The position numbers and the translations under genes were made by a program. Shown piece by piece: positions 30,464 to 44,200 of a stretch of 64,000 nucleotides of DNA; position 1 is the stretch's first letter; each line of letters opens with the position of its first letter. The stretch is from Aculops lycopersici (taxonomy: Eukaryota > Arthropoda > Arachnida > Trombidiformes > Eriophyidae): the NCBI GenBank assembly GCA_015350385.1, contig WNKI01000003.1, positions 2,264,698-2,328,697 of the forward strand. Direction: 5' to 3'. Under the pieces are notes generated by a model. It did not search any database and was not told the DNA's origin. It saw nothing but the letters and a program-made list of their open reading frames with translations.

Positions 30464-31816
30464 TTAGCCTAAACAATCGTTCCACTTCCGTCTGTACAAA
30501 TGCGCTAAGCACATGCCTAGTTCATGAATTGTCTTCGATTCATCAAGACCAGCCCACATGGGTAGCCACTTGTTGACGCGCTCGTCGGCGTCCACCTGTC
30601 GTCCATTATGCTCGGCCGCTCCTTGTGGCGGCACCAACTTCAACTTGGAATCCATTATTTCGTCTATAGTCCTGGCAAATCCCAGCTGATCGTCGTCCTT
30701 GTAGCCCTGAGGAAAGGGAGCCTCGCGAGCAGCGGCCACAACGTCCAAATCAAGGGGTATCAATTGGCTGTAAGAGTTCATTGTCGCGCCAAGAACTGGA
30801 TCCTCAATCAACATGCAATAGGTGAGGAACCATCTTGGTAGCAGGCTATCGTCCAATTTTAATCCATTCTTAACGCGATTATTTACAGTCTCGTCATTTG
30901 TTACGCTCACCACAGCCGGCTGCACCACCACAACAACCTGATTCTGTGGCACCATGTTAGTGTCTTGTCTAAAGTTTTTAATCTTCTCTTGAGCTACTAT
31001 GATTGCCTCATCAAAACCATTGGCCAACTTAACCGGATAAGCTTTGGCCGATTCTGGTGGGTGAAATCTAGCCACTTGCACGGTGGCGCGACCAAAGACA
31101 GATTGGAATGCATCGCGTATCGGACTAACCATGGTGTCATGATCACTAATAACCACAATATTCACATTGCCACCCGAGTAAAGGTACTCCTTCATTCCGG
31201 GATCCAAAGTTGTAATAACCGTATCCATAGAACTGCGGGCCTTTTCTGCAATCTGGTTCAGTATGTCTGTTGTCCTAAACCAATCAAAGATATTCAACTC
31301 CTCCGAGAGTTTGACTTTTGTCACGGCAGCCCGCTGCGGTGAATCAGTCAATTGTTGTTGTTGTTGGTCAGCTTGTTGTTGCATTTGTGGCTGACCGACA
31401 GCTACCTGAGGTTGATGTTGTGGCATTTGCATTGTAATTTGGTCGCCTTGCACTGGGTTGTTGTTGCTGGAAAACGTTTGTTGTTGTGGTTGGTTCATTT
31501 GGCCTCCCGATTGCATCGGATTTGTATCAATGTTTGCCTCGGGAGCAAGAAGGGGCTGATGCTTCGCTACTTGCTGTTGTTGTTGAGGTTGTGTAAATTG
31601 CTGGATATTAGGTGCTTGTGGCTCTTGCATTGACACTTGCGATGGAAGATTCGATTGTTGTTGGAAATTGTTATTTGCAGTTACATTTCGTTGGTTATAT
31701 TGGACCTTGGTGTCCATTTGTTGTTGTTGCTGATCTGGTTCTTGTTGAGGCGGTGGCAATTGCTGGTTTGGTTGGCCAACATTGTCCTGGGCCATACTTT
31801 GGTTCTGTCCGTTCAT
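30464..31816 (-). CDS. PRRC1: PRRC1, Q-rich N-terminus plus NTPase-like domain
   Basis: PRRC1 is a Golgi/ER-exit-site protein that binds PKA regulatory subunit and influences COPII coat dynamics. The 450-residue product has a low-complexity Gln/Pro/Asn-rich N-terminus (about 1-165) and a C-terminal domain related to inosine/xanthosine triphosphatase folds. Matching blocks are DPGMKEYLYSGGNVNIVVISD, AFQSVFGRATV, ANGFDEAIIVAQEKI and WFLTYCMLIEDPVLGAT; human PRRC1 has GLKSYLASGGTVDIVVTS, AFQEVFGLAAV and CLVVEDPVHG. The length is close to human (445). The N-terminus is Gln-rich instead of Pro-rich, probably drift in a disordered region. Single exon. Confidence 0.88.
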   Translation of the reverse strand: MNGQNQSMAQDNVGQPNQQLPPPQQEPDQQQQQMDTKVQYNQRNVTANNNFQQQSNLPSQVSMQEPQAPNIQQFTQPQQQQQVAKHQPLLAPEANIDTNPMQSGGQMNQPQQQTFSSNNNPVQGDQITMQMPQHQPQVAVGQPQMQQQADQQQQQLTDSPQRAAVTKVKLSEELNIFDWFRTTDILNQIAEKARSSMDTVITTLDPGMKEYLYSGGNVNIVVISDHDTMVSPIRDAFQSVFGRATVQVARFHPPESAKAYPVKLANGFDEAIIVAQEKIKNFRQDTNMVPQNQVVVVVQPAVVSVTNDETVNNRVKNGLKLDDSLLPRWFLTYCMLIEDPVLGATMNSYSQLIPLDLDVVAAAREAPFPQGYKDDDQLGFARTIDEIMDSKLKLVPPQGAAEHNGRQVDADERVNKWLPMWAGLDESKTIHELGMCLAHLYRRKWNDCLG

Positions 31817-32646
31817 TTTTGAATGTCTAATGATAGGTGAATGATATGATAAATGTTTATGAATTGTAAATACAATGTCTTATCCGAGTTGCCAATGAAT
31901 AGGTTGTTCTCTATTAAATCAATTCATATATTTTAGTCAATAAATTAATGCTGATTACAAGTGACATTCTAATAAATACAATAATTGATTGCAAATCCAG
32001 TCCAAATTGAAACAAAAACACCTGATACTTCAAAAGAAAAAAAAATCTTTTCTCCGCCTGCCAATGGTGGAGCAGCATGAGCCATTGGTGGCTGAGGCTT
32101 CATACTAGAGCAGCGCTTACCATCACAACACTGAAGCACCTGCGTTGCATGCAAGTACTTGATACATGTAGCGAATGGTAATAAAGACCACACTCATTTA
32201 GATCCAGATTTTGTGGGCTCGCCGAAGGTCCATAGACCTCATTGGCTGCACCGGTATCTTGTTAGGTAGATGATCTAATTCTTGCATCCTCTTAATTTCA
32301 ATGCAATCTATTGCAATAGCCCACCAACAAAACCCCACCACCTGCATCTATTTTAAAACTCTCAATTACTTTCTCTTTCACCTGGAGCCTCATTATATCT
32401 CTTGCATCTCTTTACGAACACGCATACTTTTCAGACAATAAATTTTGAAGTTGGCACATTGGATTCAGACGGATAAAGATTAAAAATAGATCCCATCTCT
32501 TGATGAGACTTGGAGACTCACTTCTACTAGAACGCGATCAACAATGACGTCGTCTGGGCGCCAGCCACCTGTGAAGTGATCTGTTCCCACAGTGTTCTGT
32601 ACATTGAACACTTGTCATTTTTCACACCTAATAAACACTACTAAAC
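31817..32646. other. divergent promoter region of PRRC1 and the next gene
   Basis: AT-rich spacer, no coding frame. PRRC1 runs left and the secreted protein gene runs right from here. Confidence 0.55.
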
Positions 32647-32653
32647 TATAAAT
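32647..32653 (+). promoter_or_regulatory. TATA box of the secreted-protein gene
   Basis: TATAAAT lies 39 bases before the ATG at 32686. If used, the 5' UTR would be only about ten bases long. Confidence 0.4.
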
Positions 32654-32685
32654 TGAAAGAGTGATACAAATACACAGCAGCCGAT

Positions 32686-33642
32686 ATGTTGAGATCAATA
32701 ATTAGTGTTGCAGTGATTGCAACCCTATCAACTTCCATCTTTCTGCAACCAGTTGATGCAGGAAGTAGGAAACTAAAGGATTTTGCCGAGGCGTTTGGAT
32801 TGGCCGACAGGTTGGAATCGTTACCATCTCAAATTTTGGGTACGGATCTAGCAAGCGAGCAGCAGAAGAAGAGACTCGATCTAATGGAAGACTTTATACG
32901 CGAATCAAAGATTGCCCACTGTACCAATATCTTTAATAGACTCAATGAGGTAATTGAAGAGTATAGTCGCAAAGCCTTGGAGTTTATCAATGATGATAAC
33001 ACATCCAAAAATTGGTTCTCGAGTGTGGCTTCGATGATGGCCGGTCCTCTGAACTCAATGAGGAATTTAAGTAAGTTTTCGGTTAAATTGAGGGAGATAA
33101 CCACTCGCTACGAGGAACAATCCAAGAAGAGAGGTCTCCTCAAACAGGTGGACATTGAGTGCGATATGCACAAGTTCAGAATTAGAATGTTGGATCGGAT
33201 TTTATTTGTCCTCAAGTCAGAGCTCAAGTATCTGGTCACTGAGCCACCGGAAATGCTAAACAAGGTTATCTACGAGCAGCTCAAACAGGAGAAATTTGTT
33301 TCGGATAACAATTTCCCAACAATCCACCAGCTAACTTCAGTTCAGAGCGAGCTGTTGCGTGGATTTTACCTCGATCAGGTGAAACAAAACCATTCCATAA
33401 CCATAGGTGAGGCTACTGAACATTTCGAACGACCAAGCTCCCACATAATCGGCCGACTACTTGAGGACTGCAACGAGGTGCCACAGTATGTTGAATCTTG
33501 GGAGCTGGCGGAAGCAGGAAGAGCTAAGGTATGCCCAAATTCCCTCTCGGACCCAGCAAACGATCGCTTCCCCAAAGAGTTCCAGGTGACCAAGTATTCA
33601 GAGCTTGCCAATTTCTGTAGCAAATTCTCTAACTCGCTGTAG
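32686..33642 (+). CDS. Secreted helical protein of unknown family
   Basis: A 318-residue product with a clear signal peptide (MLRSIISVAVIATLSTSIF…VDAG, cleavage near residue 26). The rest is predicted mostly helical and charged, with five cysteines in the mature part (in HCTNIF, IECDMHK, EDCNEV, KVCPNS, NFCSKF), so one may be unpaired. No transmembrane helix or known motif is visible. I do not recognise it; it has the look of a lineage-restricted secreted protein. Single exon with a TATA box just upstream. Confidence 0.75.
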   Translation: MLRSIISVAVIATLSTSIFLQPVDAGSRKLKDFAEAFGLADRLESLPSQILGTDLASEQQKKRLDLMEDFIRESKIAHCTNIFNRLNEVIEEYSRKALEFINDDNTSKNWFSSVASMMAGPLNSMRNLSKFSVKLREITTRYEEQSKKRGLLKQVDIECDMHKFRIRMLDRILFVLKSELKYLVTEPPEMLNKVIYEQLKQEKFVSDNNFPTIHQLTSVQSELLRGFYLDQVKQNHSITIGEATEHFERPSSHIIGRLLEDCNEVPQYVESWELAEAGRAKVCPNSLSDPANDRFPKEFQVTKYSELANFCSKFSNSL

Positions 33643-36600
33643 TAAGTCGCTGTTGTAAAAGAATGAGATTCAGATTAAATTTCACCCCTTTGAGATATCC
33701 TAAATGTGGATACATCGAGGGGTGATTGATCATTGAAATCTTGGAAGTTTGTTGATTTCTAAGACCACTGCGCTGTCCTTGAAACGATTGGCTGACATCG
33801 AACCCTAACTTGAGGGATCCTAATTACTTGGGCCCCTCCGATTGAAGTCCATCTGCATAAACAGGTATTACAATGGGGCGCAAGCAGTGCATGTGCCTGT
33901 AAATTTAAACCCCACAGGTAGTGTCCCATGATTCTATAAGTGTGGTGACGAAATTTGAAGAAACAATCTCAACGAATAAAGAAACAGCAGTCATAATCGA
34001 TAAGGGACCCCAAAATCACATCATCAAGCATTTAATCTAATTCCTTCGTCATCCTAGAATATCTGAAGACACTTGGAAGCACCTACCCAAACTGGAGGTC
34101 GCACCACCTTAGTATAAGTGATTAGACCCTTCTAGTTTCGACGGGTGAGGGCCCTAGCTTTTCGTTTGCGGGTTCAAATTCTAGTACTAAGCAACGTGCG
34201 AGGTGAGTTTCTTTGCAAAGTCTTTCAGTTTGATTTGGACGTCAATTTTGGCGAAAGAATTTTTTGGATAACATTTGTATCTCAAAAACTATTAACGATA
34301 GCATGATGCCGACGCGACCGGAAGCTCAGAATCCAACTTCCAGGACGTTTGCAGTGTTTATTTTCAATGTATCTTGCATAGTTTTTGCAATACGAGTGAC
34401 ATTTAAAAACGGTTTTTTTCGCTATGTTCAGAGCAATATAGCGGATCGATTCCAATTGTATTGTAGGCTATTATCATTTCTGAATAAGTTTTACATGGGT
34501 TCAAGTTTCTAGGTGCTCGGGGGTCCCAAGCGCATGCTAGATTCTCAGTGCAAACCACTCTCTGCCAGTTCTGAGCAGGTCTGGACCAGAAGTGGAAATA
34601 TGCACGAAACATCGTCAATATATTCGGAATACTCCCGCAATCTTCGGGAACCTCATTTCACTTTCAAGGGTCTACTTTCTAGACTAGTTGAGATAACTCA
34701 TTGCGGTTTTCTTTAGTGTGTTCAGCATCAGTTGACGCATTGATCCTGTATAAATTCTACTGCTTTCCAATGTCGAAATAACCCAAATGACCTTCTCAGA
34801 GTCCTCGGATTCATCAAGGCCAATTAAGAATTCCTATGAACTCTCTTCTTCCATCTGTTCCAGTAATGTCCATTGCATGCCACGGCATTAATCTACTAAT
34901 AATTCAAGTGGTTAGAGCTTCTCGGTTGGCCACAAATCTTGGCCGCGGTTGAGGTCACCTGGCGAAGGCGACCTGTTGCTGTAACTGCACTCCATCATCA
35001 CGCTATGAGTTAATATCATGGCTGCATTAATTTTTCTCCAGTGGTAAAGCAAACAATAAGACGATGATGATGTGAATCACCTCCAATAAGACGGTTGATG
35101 CCACTAAGGCTCATGATGATGATGATGGTGGTGATGTATTCAGCGGTTAGTGCATTTTGATAACCTCATTACCCTAGCTGCCATTGTTAACAGATGCAAT
35201 TGTAATCTCTAACATAAACTTAAACTTAAACTTTAACTCAATCATCATTCTCCTCCCTATTAAGTTTTGATCGCTTGTTTTGATCATTTGCCCCACTGTT
35301 CATCGCCAGCCACCAGCCACCAGCCACTTGTTTCTGTTGCCTGGATACCAAATCATTGCGACTAGATATCTCGTTGAAGTCATATGGACAGCCATTCATT
35401 CATTCAAATTCGCCATTAAAGCAAGGAGCTGCCGAGTCAGCCACAAGGCCGATTAGTCAGCGCTCTCTGTTTGATTCAAAATAAACAACTCCAAACAAAA
35501 AACTTCAGTGCTTCGGTGGTTGGCCTCAATTGTTGCGGTTCTTGTTTCCAACGCCTCAGAAGCAACAACAACAGCCAACGAGATTAACTCAACACACGTC
35601 CACCTGTTGACTTGGAAAAGGCCAAATTATGGCGACAGTCGGTCGCTAAAATGGCCGACCAGCCGAACCTAACGGAGCATCTCTCCATTTTGGAAGTTCC
35701 GTCTGTTGCAGCAACAGGAGCAGCAACAGACAGTAGCATTGAGGACTGTTGAACTTTAACTTCATCATGAATAATCCACTTGAACAGGTCTCTCCATATC
35801 TTTACCTGGAGATTAGCTGACTTGTTTGCAAGTGTAAATGTATCGACTTTCATCTTTCGATTTTCAACTTTCAAATGCCCTAAAGGGTTTAATTCTTTCT
35901 ACTCTCTTAAGGTGAGAGAGAGAGAGAGAGGGAGAGAAAAGAAACTTGCTGACAGCTACCTGTTGACGGTATCAGCAACATGGTACCGAATGGACAATGT
36001 GTATCGGAATGAGAGATGCCGCGCCCTTTGGCTTCCTAATGGTCGTCCACCTTGTATGGGGTAAGCCTGTGAAAGTTTCAGGTAGCAATTAATCGACTTA
36101 TCGGAAAAAGCTTCAGTTAGTATTGGTGCATTCATCAGCTTGCCGCAAATTTATAGCCTGCCGATCGGGGAATCAGGAGAGCAGGCCCATTTGATTGCTC
36201 TCTGCTACCTCACTCACCACCAATGATGTAACTTTGGCCGTATCTGCATCTGCATCTGCATCTGCTACTGCAACTCCAACTCCATGATTGGCCACCGATG
36301 ACCTGGCATTCAGCTGGCGAGGAAGCGACCGGCTAATTAGTTAGCAGACTCAACGTTGAACAAGTCACTTGCTTCCCGTTTCCCCGCCCGCCAACTCGCT
36401 TCGGCCCAGAGAAGCTTTTCTCCAGCTCGCTAGTTTTATCTGCATCAAGAGCTCGGACTTATCGTTAAGTCATCAGGAGAGGAAGTGATTTGAATCAACT
36501 GGAGTCATCATTTGAGTGGATCTGGAAAGAGGGAGATTGAGTTGTCTCTGTTAGCTGTCTTTACTCAGGTTGGGTAAAGGTAGTAGCAACGGTGCGGCAG

Positions 36601-39600
36601 AAGCTGCGGCTACAACTGCATCAATGTCAATATTAGAAACATGAGCAGTCGATGAGTTAAAGAAAGAGTCGCGAGAAGCAGGAGGAGGAGGAGGAGGAGG
36701 AGGAGAAGCAGATGAAGAAGAGGCAACAGGTAAGACACGATGAAACTCATTAAGTTAACTGCACACCATTGTAATTGTGCAACCCCCCTGCCGCACAACT
36801 TTTACTCTTTTCTCACCTCGTTGTGAGATGATGTTAATAAAGATGCAGATGAGCAGCTGCCAGCAGGTTCATTAAAGGAAACTTGATCACCGCTGCGACG
36901 GTGAGCGAGCCAAAAGGGTTCGATGGTCGTGGTGGAAGAGATGGGAAGTCGCCGTCGACGAGTGGCTCGGGCTTTAGGCAGCTGATTGGTTTGCAAAGAA
37001 GCTTGCCAGCGAGGCGACAAACAAATAGACTGGCTTAGTTGTTGGCAAAACCTTGGTTTAGCAGAAGCGGTGGTGGCGGCGGCAAACACGGGAACTTGGG
37101 CGACAAGTGTCGCCAAGAGCCAAGCGACGGCGCATAGTTAGTGCGTAAGCAGTTTCCTCTCACCTGCTGCCAAATGAGCAAAATCATCGTCATAATCAGC
37201 GGTCGTTGCGGTATCTCGACCGTCATGAAGACGACAAGCGATTTCCCCTTCCCCTTTGCCCATTAGCGCACTCCACTTGTCTGTCCTTCTGGATGCGAAA
37301 TTTTCATTGTTGTTATCACGTTCAGAGGCTGAGTTGCTTTGCGCTCTTGACGATGATAGCTCCGGATTCGTTGTCGTCACCGTTACGTAAAGTAACGGTT
37401 ACCTTGCGTTTCGTTTCGTAGCGTTACGCTGTAAGCGATTGAAACTAATGCGACTCCTGGTGGAGCGCGGCAAGCAGGTGATTGCAATTATTACAATCAC
37501 ACTAACACACACACACCAGAAACTTGATAGCTCGAGCACAAGCATTAGTAACAAAAGCAACAAGTGCTTGTTGTTCCTGCTGTTGTTTCCCATCTTAATC
37601 GGCTTAAATTTTGCCAAACTTCCTACCTCTCAATGTTTTCCGTCCATCGCTCTCCGTTTGTCTATCTGCTTTATGAGAGTTTCTATTGCTTTCGCGAGGC
37701 ATCTTCATTCACCACCGGACGGACGGACGGACGGATAGACACACTTGAGGGCATGAAGACAAAAGTCTCGTCATCATCATCTAATCAAGCGGCAAGATGG
37801 AGAGTGAACTTCTTCTCCATAGAACGTCGCAATTCGCGTTGCTGTCTAGATGGCGAGATGAGCGAGACTCATGAGATTGCTCGCTTCTAATTTTCCAAAA
37901 GAAGCAAGCAAAAAGCTTGACGATCCAAACGACCAGCTACAGCTTGCTGTAGTTGGCAGCCAATCGGCAGACTGAATGGCAACTTGACTCGAGCCGCGAC
38001 AAATGGCCAGCTCTTTTACCTGTTCTTCTCTCTGCTCAAGTGTAACCGAGTCTCGGGTGCGGGCATCATTCGTTGTAATTTGTCCAGGTGAGAGATCAAA
38101 TTAACTTTCTCTACCTGTTGCTTCTAATTTTGTTCGCGTTTAACTGCGGATCAAGTCATCAGTGGAAAAACTGGCCATCGAACTCTAGCGAGAGAGAGAG
38201 AGACTCACTCAATCCATTCTCCCCATTGACAATTACCAAGAGCTGAGCCTGACCACTTCCGCCTCTTGTCCGTTACCTTATGTGCAGCTTAGAAGCAGGA
38301 GTCGAATCTGCAGGAACAAAAAAGGAACAGATTGATTCCCCGTGTGCTTTTTTCCTCGCTTCCCTGTTGCTGCTTGCACTTAAAACCGAACGACTGAGAA
38401 GCAAGAATCGGAAACGGGACTCCATATTGCGCCACACTAATCTGATGAACTCACCGCAACAAACCAAACACTTGTTACACTTCGCTGCGTGATAGAAAGA
38501 GTTGGAGAGAAAAAAGAGCACCGAAATCTAATCAATCAATCGAAGGAACTCAAAATTTCCGAGGAATTCGAAGGGAGAAGCGAAGACTGCAGCCACAGGT
38601 AGTTGCTACTCCCTTTGTTCCGCGATGCAACTAGTGGTCGTCGCTACCGATGACGACGACTTCAACTCCAACTTAGATTGTCCTTCTAACTCGCCTAGCA
38701 AAGCCACCTGTTGCCAAATGCAATCAATCAACGCTGGAGCCCAATCTTTATTCAACTTTTTCCAGTTTAACCTCTCGCTTGCTCACTTGCCCCAACCGAC
38801 TTCCGCTCCGATGCGGGCGCCAGGGATTACAATTCCTTTTTTTGAGCCACCAGTGTAAGCGTTAGTTTTTCTTAAATCTCATTGCAAGTTACAGTGCAAA
38901 CTAGACCAAACCGGGTGTTTATCTTCCGTTAGCGTCGTCGTTGTCCACTATAATCTGCCGTTGGACTTGCAGTTGATGTGTCTGTTGCCTCAACTTTAGT
39001 GGAAGCTTCAAGTTGAAAGGCAACCTGTTGCTCCCTCTCTCCTTGAAGTTATGCCGCCAAGGTTTTTAGAAGATTGACTTGGGCGCTCAATTTGGCATCC
39101 GCGGCTCAATCGTTCGGTGGGCAAGTTGGATTTTTTCTCTCGCTCGATAAGATTGACGGTGTAATGGAGGCGCCGCATGCAAATAGTGGCACCAACACTA
39201 GCGAGAGTGAAAACACAAAGGAATGCAACTTTAGCGCCTTTACATGAGCCTCTCTCACTCTCTACCTGGTAGAAAGTGAAAGAAAAGAGTATGTGAGTTG
39301 GAGAGAGAGTTATGCAACTCGAGTTAGCTGCTCAAACGGCCGACTCAAATTCAACAAGTGGCTCCCTGGACTTCGGCTCGAGGGTTCCGTCAGTTAGTAC
39401 CTGTGCGCGCCGCTTGCTGGCAGCTAATAGTTTGGTCGGCGCGTCTGCATCTCTCGTCGAGATGGAGGATCTAAGTATGTAGACTTGGCTTGCTGGCCGG
39501 CCGGCCAATTGGCTGGCTGTTGTTTGTCTCAGCCGCTACTCAGTTGATCCCTCAACATTTTAACTCAAACTTTAGCATCAACTTCAGCCTCAGCTTCAAT

Positions 39601-41250
39601 CCGCTGGCCGCCCTCTTTTTGTTGTCGTCCAGCTCAATCAATGCGCTCACCTGTTCGCCAGTGGCGCTTACCTGAGCTGGCGAACAGTCGCACTGACTGA
39701 CTGGATAACAGACGGGCAAGCGGACGATCGAATGGCTGGACAAGCAACTGCAACAGGTGGGTTTGTTTAGGCGCCGGAATATGCAGCCGGAACATGCGGC
39801 AGCTTTGAGTAAGTGAGCAGGCGAGCGAGTGTGTGTTTTAAATTCTAACAAGTGCATCGACAGCGAGGACGACTAGCGCCGCGGCGAGTCAAGTTACCTT
39901 GTTGCTCAACTTTTATCCATCTCACTGCTGGCAGGTAGTTGGTTGGTTGGTTAGATAGATGGACTGGCAAACAAAACATTATAGTTGGACGTCGATTGCA
40001 TACAAACGCGCGCCAAGCAAAAGAGCAACACTAATGTGAGCAGCCAACTTCCTCTTCCTAACGGCAATCAGAGTCAAGAGAGGGAAAGAGCTTTTCTCCA
40101 TTCAGACAAGCTTGCCACCCGGCGGTCACCTCGCGCTCATCATAATCCCCAATATTTGTCTTGTTGTCGTGCCTCCAGTTAGTTGGCTTTCCCTTGGTCA
40201 CTGAAGTTGAGCTTTCAACCACCACTGCAAGTTCTAAAGGAGAAACTTCTCCTTCTTTTACTCCTTGCGGGACTATTATCCCGCAAAGTGTCCCGCATGC
40301 CACTTCCATTTGCATCCATTGCACCGGAATGAACGCCGCCACCAAATAAAACTACCTGTTGCTGCAGTTTGATCAACTCCAAGCTGACAGCTACACTCTT
40401 GCAGCTCTTTTCAATGTTTGCGCGACTTGAATCTTAAACACCAGAAGTCGGCAAAAGTTTAGCTTCTACTTGAACACACTCTCTAGGCGAGCCTTGGGAG
40501 GAGACTTTTTTGGTTTGACGCGCTCTCTTCGGCTTGCGGCATCCTTTATTTTGGCCGCCGCTAGTTTGGCTTTCTAAAGAAAAAACTTTCGCTACTTGTT
40601 GCTTTCTGGTTAGTTAGCTCACTAGCTAGCTAGCTAGCCCACAATTATGATTAATGTCGTCTGCATAGAAGAGACTGCAAGCGACTTTTTGTCGCTCTTG
40701 CTCTTGTTGCTCAAATTTGTGCCACACAGCGATGAAACCGCATCAGAAATACGAAAGCCGGACTAACGGCGAGCTTACCTTCAAGATTTGTAATCCAGAT
40801 CATGAACTCACACAGGTGGTTGCTGGCCTCGAGCGGCAAAATGTGCATTGAACCAAATGTCGTCCTCCCGCTCGCCCGATGCGGTCAGAGGCATGCAGTG
40901 GAAATTCCGCTTGGGCTAACGGAATGAGTTGTTGAGATAAGGAGGAGAAGTTCCGTTAGTCGCCTACATTAAACCACAAACTTGCCTAATGATATCTCGC
41001 TTTTATATTTGCTCAATCTTTTTTTCCAATGATTATTATGCCCACTTGTCATCATTGTCCACTTTGCAGTCGTCGTTGTCGATGTCTCTTAGGGTTGGTG
41101 TGATGCACGGAAAGTGCGAGCGAGAGAGAAAAGTATCATTTTTACCTGACTAATATATCTTTGCGCAACTCGCCAAGTTGGCGACTATCAAGTTACTCTA
41201 CGGACCAAACTTTAACTTGTGTGACAATTATTAACACAAAAAGAGCAAGC

Positions 41251-41254
<4 letters not shown>

Positions 41255-41281
<27 letters not shown>
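41255..41281. repeat. (GA)n microsatellite
   Basis: About 13 GA units in the gene-poor region. Confidence 0.92.
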
Positions 41282-44200
41282 CAACTCTCAGTTTGTCCTC
41301 ATTTTTTGTCCTCGCTTCTTCTTGGCTTGCTCCGAAGTTAACTTGAAATTACACCAACCACAACAACAACAACAACAACAAAACTCCCTAAGCGTCGACA
41401 GCTTGCCATGACCAACAGGTAGCACGCAACCGAATTTGCATAGAGATAGACTGTCTGCCTGAATGCTCACTTTAACTCCAGCTCTGACTGCTTCCAAACT
41501 TTTAACTTCCAATTTAGAATCGACAAAGACTCAATCTAACGGCTACCTGAGAATTCGAACAACCAACCAACGAAAGTTTGGATTCTCAACTTGCAAGATG
41601 GGAAGAGGGACCAACTTCTCAAATTAGTCAGCCGTTGCCATAGAGACAGCACACGAGATGTTGTTACATGTTGTTGCAGGTGAGTTGGTTTTGGCACTAA
41701 CGACGAGCGAGTTGCAACTTGCGAGTTTCTTCGAGCTTGGTTTCAGCCAACTCGCCTCGCCGCCGCGCGCCGACTTGACTGAGCCATCAATCTCGAGCTA
41801 CCGCTACCCTTGCTGCTCAACCTGCTCGCTTGTCGACAAACTGATTTGACTTAAAGCTTGAGTCTAACCCGAAAGTAAGACTACGACGACAACCACTGAT
41901 TCTAGAGGCTTGGCTACGGTGGCTTGTCTACGTTTCAAAATTCTTTGCAGAGATTCTTCCGAGTGAAAGTCAATGAATGTTTGCTCGACTTGCCAGAAAT
42001 CAACAAGTAGCCGCTAGGAGTCATTTGTTCTTTCTTCTCTCTTTCTCGCACTCTCGTTGTCTCTAAGGCGAGAGACATTGTGGCCAACGAACGGAGAGAA
42101 ACAAACTTGCCGCTTCTCCCCCCAAAAACTAACCGAGTTTCTTGCACCCTCCATCTAGTGGATCCTCATTAATCGCTTGGCTCAAGTTTCTTCGTCCACT
42201 TTCCCAAAACTGAGCGGTTGCCGCTCGCATTTTTGATATTCAGGGAAAGCTTTAAATTTGCGAAGAATAGCAAACAAGTTGACAAGTTCAGCAACTGGAT
42301 CGGCGACCAGAAGCAACAGGTGCACGCAAAATGCATGTACCTGTCAGTTACTCTCACTATCACAATCTCCCCTTGGATTACGTTAGACTAAAGCGAGTTT
42401 CAGAAAGAGTGCAGAAAGAGAAAAGAGAGCATTGAGTGTGTTGTTTTTGTTCAACCTTCGGAAACACAATGGAAATTATGAAGATGCTATGTGATGGAGG
42501 AGGAGAGAATATAATCTTCCTCTCAAATTGCCGAGCTAATTCGAGCGCCAACATGTCTGCTCACTGCGGTCTCTTGCAGACAAATTGGGGGAGAACTCGA
42601 ATCAACAGGTTAACTGGTTGGTGGAAACATGAGATTTAAAACAGTCTAAGGTAATGTTTGTGACTCTACCTCCGCAGCCGACCGAACAATTGAGCGACAG
42701 GTAAAATTCCAATTCCAATCCAGAATCGTGAGTAATCTTTGCCTTCTCCCTATCTCAAATCTCTCCTGTTGATGGTTGACCGTGTGCCTTATTGTGAGGG
42801 GAAAAGTGATACGAGTTAATGGCCGGCTACGGGCAACCGCAAACAATACCAACCTGTTGATGTTTTACCTGTTTATCCTCTTTGCTCCTTTCTTTCTCTC
42901 TCGCTACATCCAGAGCGAAACTTCCAAAGAAGAACAAACAATTGTGCTCCAAGCTACACAACTGCAATCTAATCGCTACTTTCGCCTCGAAACGAAAGTA
43001 ACGAGGCGTCCAAATTTGCATCCTGAACTTGACTCCAACTCTAGCTCCAGCTCCAACTCTAACCCTAACCTGTTGATGCTTCGATTCTGGCCTTTGACCT
43101 GAGCGGACTCAACGGCTAGCCGCTTGTCCGGCGATCAAATTCTAACCCCATGGGTGTGCTTTGCACACTTTGCATCTGAACTCGCAAGCGCCGAGAGGCG
43201 ATCACGAAGTGATAGTGTGCAACTTGATGTTGTTGCCAAAAAGAGCAATGTTTGCATGCAAAAGAGCAACTTCCTCTGCAGTAGCGAGATGCGACGGGCA
43301 CCTCAAAGGATATCTACATAATTGTAGCCGCAGATGCCCAATAGAAAGCCGACGAGCCGACTAAACGCTAAGCTCAATCGGTTTTCCTGTAGCCGCAGCT
43401 TACCTTTGCGCCTAAAGCTAATCTGCATCTCGGATCATCTCCTCGCCTGAGCTCAAGTCGTATTCGGAGATCTCGTTGTCGTGCTTTACGGATAATTCAC
43501 TCACATATTATATATATATTTGAATTTAATGTAAGCCAATGATCTGATGTAATGTAATAAAATCTAATGCAATGCAAATCGTTTGGCCAGGAGACGAGAA
43601 GAAAGTCGCCAACTCCTTGCCGTTTGCCTCTACCTACACCTTTACCTTTGAATTCACTCAAACTCTCTCGCTGTCTCCTCAGATCGCTCGCCACCCGCAA
43701 GTCATCTGATTGCAATTAGATGACGACGACGACGACGCAACTCGATTTCCACTCTCACCTGTTCGCTTCGCCCCGGAGAGCATTTGAGCCGAGAGCAAGA
43801 GAGAAATCGTGCGCATTTAGTGAGTTCCGGAGAATTGACTTCTAGCTAAATGAAACAAGAACCACGACTACCACTACAAGGACGACGACAAAAAGAGCAA
43901 CGACCGGAAGTCTTCCATGCCGCCGCGCCGCTGGCCTTTTTTATGCGGCTATTATGTCTAACGTTGCATCAATTTTGCATGCTGATCTCTAGTGAAGCTC
44001 TTTCGTTGAGCTCGAGGGGAGCAGGAGAAAGCTGTGAAAGAAGCGCGCATTTGTCTCGAGTACTCGACTCTAACTCACGATTAAAGAAAGAGAGAGAGAG
44101 TTGATTCCACAGGTTGTCGAGCAGACATCGTGGCCGTCACTTTCTATGAATGGATTCGCGCGCCTTTACCTGTCCATTAGGCGCGAGTTGTGAACAAATG

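Noticed and set aside
34140..34195. tRNA-like string GGGTTCAAATTC
   Set aside because: The flanks do not pair into a T-arm stem and no acceptor or anticodon arm can be drawn.
43060..43085. Telomere-like AACCCTAACC
   Set aside because: Only about two units, part of a degenerate CTCCAACTCTA-type stretch; arthropod telomeres are usually TTAGG.
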